Shown here piece after piece: positions 5,480 to 9,093 of a stretch of 9,093 nucleotides of DNA. Below the pieces are notes generated by a model. It saw nothing but the letters and a program-made list of their open reading frames with translations, ran no database searches and was not told the DNA's origin. Origin of the DNA: an uncultured Faecalibacterium sp. (GTDB lineage: Bacteria > Bacillota > Clostridia > Oscillospirales > Ruminococcaceae); assembly GCA_934553285.1 (NCBI GenBank), contig CAKTFD010000090.1:1-9093 (forward strand), written 5' to 3'. Position 1 is the first letter of the stretch, and each line of letters begins with the position of its first letter. The translations under genes and the position numbers were made by a program.

Positions 5480-6364
5480 ATGACGCTATTTTCCTACGAG
5501 ATCTTTGATGCGGTGGCCCGTCAGGGCAGCTTCAATAAGGCGGCACAGCAGCTGCATCTGACCCCCTCGGCCATCAGTCACGCCATTGCCGTGATGGAGG
5601 AGGAACTGGGGTTTGCACTGTTCAACCGCGGCAAAAACGGCGTGTCCATGACCAGCTACGGCGCTTCTCTGTATCCCTCCATCCGCGATGTGCTCAACAG
5701 CGATGAGGCGCTCAAGCAGAGCATCGCCCGCCTGAACGGCCTGGAAAAGGGCAAGGTGAAGCTGGGCGTGTTCAACTCGGTATGTGCCTCGCTGCTGCCG
5801 GGGCTGCTCAAGAGCTTTGCGGCCCATTATCCGCAGATCGAGATCGAAGTATATCAGGGCACCTATGATGATGTCAAGGAATGGCTGCGCACCGGGCAGG
5901 TGGATATCGCCTTCCTCTCCTCTACCTGCCGGGAAGAGTTCAACCTCACCGAGCTGTTCCGGGAGCCGCTGCTGTGCATCGTGCCGCAGGATTGGCCGGA
6001 GCCGCAGGACGGCGTGATGACCCCCGCCCTGATGAACGGCCAGAGCTTTGTGGTGCAGTGCGATGCCACCGATGCAGAGATGCGGCAGTTCCTCAAAAAA
6101 TACAAGATCGGCACAGAGCGCCGCTGCCATGTCATCGACGACCAATCCAACATCGCCATGGTGGAAGCAGGCCTGGGCATCTCCATCATGCCGCAGATGC
6201 TGCTGCGGGACTGCAAGGCGGCCGTCAAGGTCTATCCCATCGAGCCGGAGGAATACCGCGTGGTGGGCCTGGCCGTGCAGCGCCCGGCGGCAATGGCACC
6301 GGCTGTGGAGCAGATGTTCCACCACATCGTGGAATACTGCCGCGAGCTGGATCTTTCGCTGTAA
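5480..6364 (+). CDS. LysR-family transcriptional regulator
   Basis: This 294-residue protein has the usual LysR length and layout. The N-terminal winged HTH covers residues 1-60, with recognition region SFNKAAQQLHLTPSAISHAI (17-36) and the typical LFNR turn (47-50). The effector-binding domain starts near KGKVKLGVFNS (90-100) and includes a late segment GLGISIMPQ. The family binds DNA as dimers or tetramers and responds to small metabolites. The ATG at 5480 is preferred over an in-frame TTG at 5474 because AAGGAGG (5465-5471) lies eight bases before the ATG but only two before the TTG. It is divergent from the TraX-family gene, a typical placement for a LysR target, so traX control is plausible but unproven. 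The ligand cannot be told from the sequence. Confidence 0.95.
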   Translation: MTLFSYEIFDAVARQGSFNKAAQQLHLTPSAISHAIAVMEEELGFALFNRGKNGVSMTSYGASLYPSIRDVLNSDEALKQSIARLNGLEKGKVKLGVFNSVCASLLPGLLKSFAAHYPQIEIEVYQGTYDDVKEWLRTGQVDIAFLSSTCREEFNLTELFREPLLCIVPQDWPEPQDGVMTPALMNGQSFVVQCDATDAEMRQFLKKYKIGTERRCHVIDDQSNIAMVEAGLGISIMPQMLLRDCKAAVKVYPIEPEEYRVVGLAVQRPAAMAPAVEQMFHHIVEYCRELDLSL

Positions 6365-6385
6365 TAAAGAATAGTATCGTATCTG

Positions 6386-6426
6386 TCAACCGGGAAGCCC
6401 TGTGGAGTTTCCCGGTTGATTTTTTA
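6386..6426 (+). terminator. Rho-independent terminator of the LysR gene
   Basis: TCAACCGGGAA (6386-6396) and TTCCCGGTTGA (6409-6419) form a perfect 11-bp stem with a 12-base loop, followed by a run of six or more T. It begins about 20 bases after the stop codon. Confidence 0.93.
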
Positions 6427-6456
6427 CGGAAGGTGTAAAGACAAACGGCAGCGTCC

Positions 6457-6600
6457 TAACCCCCTCAGTCTGCTCACTGCGTTCGCAGCCAGCTCCCCCA
6501 AGGGGACGCCTTTGCACTGTGCCGGAAACTTTGCCGCCACCGCCAGAAGCCGTCCCCTTGGGGAAGGTGGCATCGCCGCAGGCGATGACGGAAGGGGTGG
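6457..6600. repeat. Palindromic dispersed repeat, copy B (core inverted relative to copy A)
   Basis: This element of about 144 bp has imperfect terminal inverted repeats AACCCCCTCAGTC at the left and GACGGAAGGGGTGG at the right. The core matches copy A only when reverse-complemented (CCACCTTCCCCAAGGGG and AAAGTTTCCGGC are shared). The left-end hairpin module beginning TCTGCTCACTGCG is in the same direction in both copies, while the right end carries a different module (CATCGCC-GCA-GGCGATG). A reading frame runs open through it into the downstream hydrolase gene, but it lies upstream of that gene's promoter and is not believed to be translated. Confidence 0.75.
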
Positions 6601-6610
6601 CCCCCACCCG

Positions 6611-6641
6611 CAGCGCCGCGCTTTCGCAGAAAGCGGCGCTG
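6611..6641. other. Long hairpin between repeat B and the hydrolase promoter
   Basis: The arm at 6611-6625 (CAGCGCC-GC-GCTTTC) pairs with 6629-6641 (GAAAGC-GGCGCTG) around a GCA loop, leaving only a two-base bulge. No T-run follows, so it is not a standard terminator. It may be a further repeat module or a barrier to readthrough into the hydrolase gene. Confidence 0.45.
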
Positions 6642-6702
6642 CAAATGCCGTTTTCCGTTACGACCCTTCCCATGAAAATGCATCCGCCGCCGCAAGTAAA
6701 AA

Positions 6703-6731
6703 TTGCATCCGGCAGCAAAATACAGTATACT
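6703..6731 (+). promoter_or_regulatory. Promoter of the secreted hydrolase gene
   Basis: TTGCAT (6703-6708) and TATACT (6726-6731) are separated by 17 bases. Transcription would start near 6738, about 45 bases before the chosen ATG at 6783. This placement rules out an earlier start at 6519 and leaves the in-frame ATG at 6747 with a very short leader. Confidence 0.72.
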
Positions 6732-6782
6732 ATAAAAAAGGCCCCGATGCGGAACGGCGGGGCAGGATGCGGGGGATGCGCC

Positions 6783-8354
6783 ATGAAACGTCGGGATTTT
6801 TGTAAAGGGCTTGCGGCTGTCCTTGCGGCCGGGGCACTGCCGCTTTGTACGGCAGCGCCGCAGGCCGAGGCCGCTACGGCTGTGGTGGGCCGTGCGGTGC
6901 CGGACGATCGCTATACCCTTTGGTATCGCAGCGACCGGTGCGGGGCCGACCTGCGGCACGATTACTACTACAGCGACAGCCTGTTCGACCATTCGGCGCT
7001 GGAGTATAATAACCGCCTGGCGCTGGTCACCCTGGGCATGACGGCGGCGGCCGGCTGCACCTGGGAGAGCGACCAGCGCTACTGGATGGTGGGCGAGGCA
7101 GGGCGTGCCGCCCATATCCGGGATGCCTTTGAAAAGCTGGGCTTTACCGAGGTGGAGCTGATCAACTGGGATCACAGCCTGAACGATGCGCCGGACACGG
7201 TAGCCTGCGCCATCGCCCGCAAAACGCTGGTGCGCGGCGGCAGGCAGGTGACCATTTTCGGGGTGTTCCTGCGGGGGGTTGGATACGGTGCGGAGTGGGC
7301 CAGCAACTTTCATGCAGGCACGGGCAGCGCCCATCAGGGCTTTGTGGCGGCTGCACGCCAGCTGGCGGAAAAACTGCAGGCCCGCATCCGCGCTTCGGCC
7401 AACCGGCAGCCGCTGGGTACCCTGAAACTCTGGATGGGCGGCTACAGCCGCAGCGCGGCAGTGGCAAATCTGGTGGCGGCGCGGCTGCCCGCCCTGCTGC
7501 CGCAGCTGACGCGGAAAAACACCTTTGTGTATACCTTTGCCGCCCCTGCCGCCCTGACGGCGGCGGATTACCCGGACCTGCAGCAGGACTACGACAACAA
7601 CCATACGGCAGGCGGTACCTTGAAAGCGCATTGGAGCAGCAGCAATATCTTTAATCTCATCTCCAGCGGGGACATCGTGCCCCGGATACTGCCGGAGACA
7701 TGGGGCTACCACCGCAACGGCAACGACCGCTTTCTGCCCGCCACCACCATTCCGGAGGAACTGGCAGCGCTGAACGAGCGGGGCGCGCAGCTGGAAGGCA
7801 CGCCCACGGTGTTCGATAATCTGGCGCTGCCTGAGGAAACGGATGCGGTGCTGGACTCGATACTGACCCTCTTTGGAAGCCGCCAGAACTACCATGCGGT
7901 CTATGAGGATGCGCTGCGCTGTATGCTGCAGTGCGCCAACACCCGCTCGGAAGCCGAGATCACCCAGGGCGTTATCCTGGATGATGCAGCCATTGTGGCG
8001 CGGCTGCGCAGCATGGATACGGTGCGGCAGTTCCCGCCGGAAAAGGTGGAGCGCTGCGTACAGGCGGCCTCTGCCATGAGCCGCCCGCTGCTGGAAAAGC
8101 TGGGAGACAGCGTGCCGCTGCTGGCCCGGCAGATCGTTATCCCGATGCTGGCGGTCGGCATGTGCTTTGATCTCCAGACCGATGCCCTGCGGCTGATCGC
8201 AGATTTTGTGCTGTCCACCATCACGGCGGAAGGCCAGCTGAACGGGATCTTGAAGACTGTGCTGTGCCATTTTCTGGAAACCTACATCGTGCTGCTGGAA
8301 TACTACGACCCCGCCGACCACGGCATGGAGCCATATACCCGGACACCGGGGTAA
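6783..8354 (+). CDS. Secreted alpha/beta-hydrolase, class 3 lipase-like, with Tat-type signal
   Basis: This encodes 523 residues. The N-terminus MKRRDFCKG fits the twin-arginine pattern RRxFxK. A hydrophobic stretch (residues 9-22) and a likely signal peptidase site near AQAEA/ATA (about 28-33) follow, so export is expected. The hydrolase core shows the nucleophile elbow WMGGYSRSAAVANLVAARL (218-235 approximately), with Ser222 the probable nucleophile. It resembles the GHSRGAAVANL elbow of lipase-like hydrolases, but the last glycine of GXSXG is Ser224. SSGDIVP (294-300) probably supplies the acid Asp297, and GYHRNGND (308-315) is the usual distal block. The start at 6783 is chosen from the signal peptide, GGGGG seven bases upstream and the promoter at 6703-6731. 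The substrate (lipid or other ester) is unknown. The C-terminal 200 residues are helical-looking and unassigned. Confidence 0.85.
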   Translation: MKRRDFCKGLAAVLAAGALPLCTAAPQAEAATAVVGRAVPDDRYTLWYRSDRCGADLRHDYYYSDSLFDHSALEYNNRLALVTLGMTAAAGCTWESDQRYWMVGEAGRAAHIRDAFEKLGFTEVELINWDHSLNDAPDTVACAIARKTLVRGGRQVTIFGVFLRGVGYGAEWASNFHAGTGSAHQGFVAAARQLAEKLQARIRASANRQPLGTLKLWMGGYSRSAAVANLVAARLPALLPQLTRKNTFVYTFAAPAALTAADYPDLQQDYDNNHTAGGTLKAHWSSSNIFNLISSGDIVPRILPETWGYHRNGNDRFLPATTIPEELAALNERGAQLEGTPTVFDNLALPEETDAVLDSILTLFGSRQNYHAVYEDALRCMLQCANTRSEAEITQGVILDDAAIVARLRSMDTVRQFPPEKVERCVQAASAMSRPLLEKLGDSVPLLARQIVIPMLAVGMCFDLQTDALRLIADFVLSTITAEGQLNGILKTVLCHFLETYIVLLEYYDPADHGMEPYTRTPG

Positions 8355-8357
8355 ACA

Positions 8358-8402
8358 ACAGGGGCTGCTGCACCAGACAATGTGCAGCAGCCCCTGTCTT
8401 CT
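8358..8402 (+). terminator. Hairpin terminator between the hydrolase and PPC-domain genes
   Basis: A perfect 16-bp stem (8358-8373 with 8382-8397) encloses an 8-base loop. The plus-strand tail is CTTCTTTC, a modest T-run. It begins three bases after the hydrolase stop. As the next gene converges on it from the right, it may serve both strands. Confidence 0.78.
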
Positions 8403-8436
8403 TTCACGGGTGGGTATGCCCTCCGCTGGGGGAGGG

Positions 8437-8856
8437 TCAGAACCTGAACAGGTTCAGGCCGGTAACGGGGTCGTACTGGCGGTCTACCGTTCCGTCCAGG
8501 ACATCGATCACCATCTCGCAGGTGGCGCTGACCACGGCCCGGTTCAGGTGCCCGCCGAACACCTCGCCCTTGTCGTTTCCGGCACTCATGTGCAGGTGGG
8601 TGTAAAACGCGCCGTCCATGGTGTTGATGGTGCCGGTCAGGGAAACGATCTCAAAGCTGCCGCTGAAAGTGTTGGCGTAGTATTGCTTTTCCGCTACATT
8701 GTATACGCCCACCGTAAAGCTGTTGGTGGCACCCAGCGCCTGCACGGCGGCCAGGCGGATATTTTCTTTCAGCGCGAGCTCCTTTACCTTTTCCAGGATC
8801 TCCTCGTCCTTGTCGATGCGTACAATGATCTTGCTGCCAAAGCGTTTGTATTCCAT
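8437..8856 (-). CDS. PPC/DUF296-domain protein
   Basis: This 139-residue protein is the length of a single PPC domain (plants and prokaryotes conserved, DUF296). Recognisable marks are LAAVQALGATNSFTVGVYN (residues 35-53 approximately), HLHMSAGNDKGEVFGGHL with the three histidines that bind metal in structurally known bacterial members, and the terminal FDP/YDPVTGLNLFRF-like strand. In plants the domain is joined to AT-hooks and acts in transcription; bacterial single-domain members form trimers of uncertain function. Here no AT-hook, signal peptide or membrane helix is seen. AAAGGAG (8867-8873) lies 10 bases before the ATG at 8856. No clear promoter is found close upstream. Its stop is about 40 bases from the shared terminator hairpin. 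Confidence 0.9.
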   Translation of the reverse strand: MEYKRFGSKIIVRIDKDEEILEKVKELALKENIRLAAVQALGATNSFTVGVYNVAEKQYYANTFSGSFEIVSLTGTINTMDGAFYTHLHMSAGNDKGEVFGGHLNRAVVSATCEMVIDVLDGTVDRQYDPVTGLNLFRF

Positions 8857-8932
8857 GAGGAAGCATCTCCTTTATGTGTGTTTGTGTGTTCTGCCCTTTG
8901 CCGGGAACGAGTGCGATAAACTGGAACTTGTC

Positions 8933-9019
8933 GGGGCGAGGCCCCTCCATCTTGCTGCCGCAAGACCGTTCGGTCGCTTAAAAGCCCCACTGGGGCTTTC
9001 ATTGCTTCGCAAACGCGAA
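8933..9019. other. Run of five consecutive short hairpins in non-coding DNA
   Basis: Five inverted repeats follow one another: GGGGC-GAG-GCCCC (8933-8945), CTTGC-TGCC-GCAAG (8951-8964), GACCG-TT-CGGTC (8964-8975), AAAGCCCCA-C-TGGGGCTTT (8981-8999) and TTCGC-AAAC-GCGAA (9006-9019, loop four). The fourth is followed on the minus strand by TTAAG after an AAAGCCCC...GGGGCTTTT pattern and could terminate a transcript entering from the right. The remaining sequence in 8857-9093 shows no supportable gene. The tail after 9019 is AT-rich, with a possible minus-strand promoter TTACTT-N16-TATATT (9038-9065), low confidence. Confidence 0.5.
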
Positions 9020-9093
9020 TTTAGTAACGCAAAAGGAAATATACGACATATACCCAACTAAGTAATCCATGAAAAATCGCCCAACCGACAGAC

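Noticed and set aside
6519..6782. 88-codon N-terminal extension of the hydrolase frame through repeat B
   Set aside because: The promoter at 6703-6731 lies inside the extension, the extension has no signal or domain, and MKRRDF at 6783 begins a clear export signal.
6474..8321. 615-residue minus-strand open frame opposite the hydrolase gene
   Set aside because: It arises from GC-biased codons of the plus-strand gene, reads low-complexity His/Arg/Gln-rich sequence and runs into repeat B; the plus-strand frame has clear motifs and a promoter.
8784..9057. Small minus-strand frames in the right-end hairpin region
   Set aside because: They overlap each other and the PPC gene, cross several hairpins, and lack ribosome binding sites; more likely non-coding repeat sequence.

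Overview
The window looks like the chromosome of a GC-rich gut Firmicute of the Oscillospirales (Faecalibacterium, Gemmiger or Subdoligranulum type). Evidence for this: strong AGGAGG-type ribosome binding sites, consensus sigma-A promoters, a paired radical-SAM/DUF4130 locus typical of Firmicutes, a chromosomal TraX-family gene, and short palindromic dispersed repeats of a kind I associate with Faecalibacterium. The genus is an inference. I see no rRNA, CRISPR array, transposase or phage structural gene.

Layout. 1-164 (-): start of a cyclophilin-type peptidyl-prolyl isomerase, cut by the window edge. 433-891 (+): a small protein with an N-terminal membrane helix and a C-terminal XRE helix-turn-helix. 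It meets, stop codon to stop codon, a two-gene minus-strand unit (892-1689 and 1668-3026). That unit encodes a DUF4130 protein and its radical SAM partner, a pair annotated as putative DNA repair or modification. 3138-3770 (-): a LexA-like self-cleaving repressor (XRE HTH plus S24 peptidase) with a near-perfect promoter and a palindrome over its -10 box; a terminator separates it from the radical SAM gene. 3993-4208 (+): tRNA-Ser(TGA) and tRNA-Ser(GCT) behind one strong promoter and ahead of one strong terminator. 4487-5233 (-): a TraX-family membrane protein, divergent from a LysR regulator at 5480-6364 (+). 6783-8354 (+): a secreted alpha/beta-hydrolase (lipase-like). 8437-8856 (-): a PPC/DUF296 protein. 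8857-9093: non-coding DNA with a run of hairpins.

How the parts fit together. Most genes are single transcription units bounded by hairpin terminators. The only clear operon is the radical SAM/DUF4130 pair, whose frames overlap. Three regulators (membrane-tethered XRE, S24 repressor, LysR) sit near possible targets, but the sequence proves no regulon. Two copies of a roughly 145-bp palindromic repeat lie at 4272-4420 and 6457-6600. Their cores are inverted relative to each other and they bracket traX-lysR. The strongest leads for undescribed biology are the radical SAM/DUF4130 pair beside two HTH regulators, the membrane-anchored HTH protein, the modular repeats, and the hydrolase with a variant nucleophile elbow.
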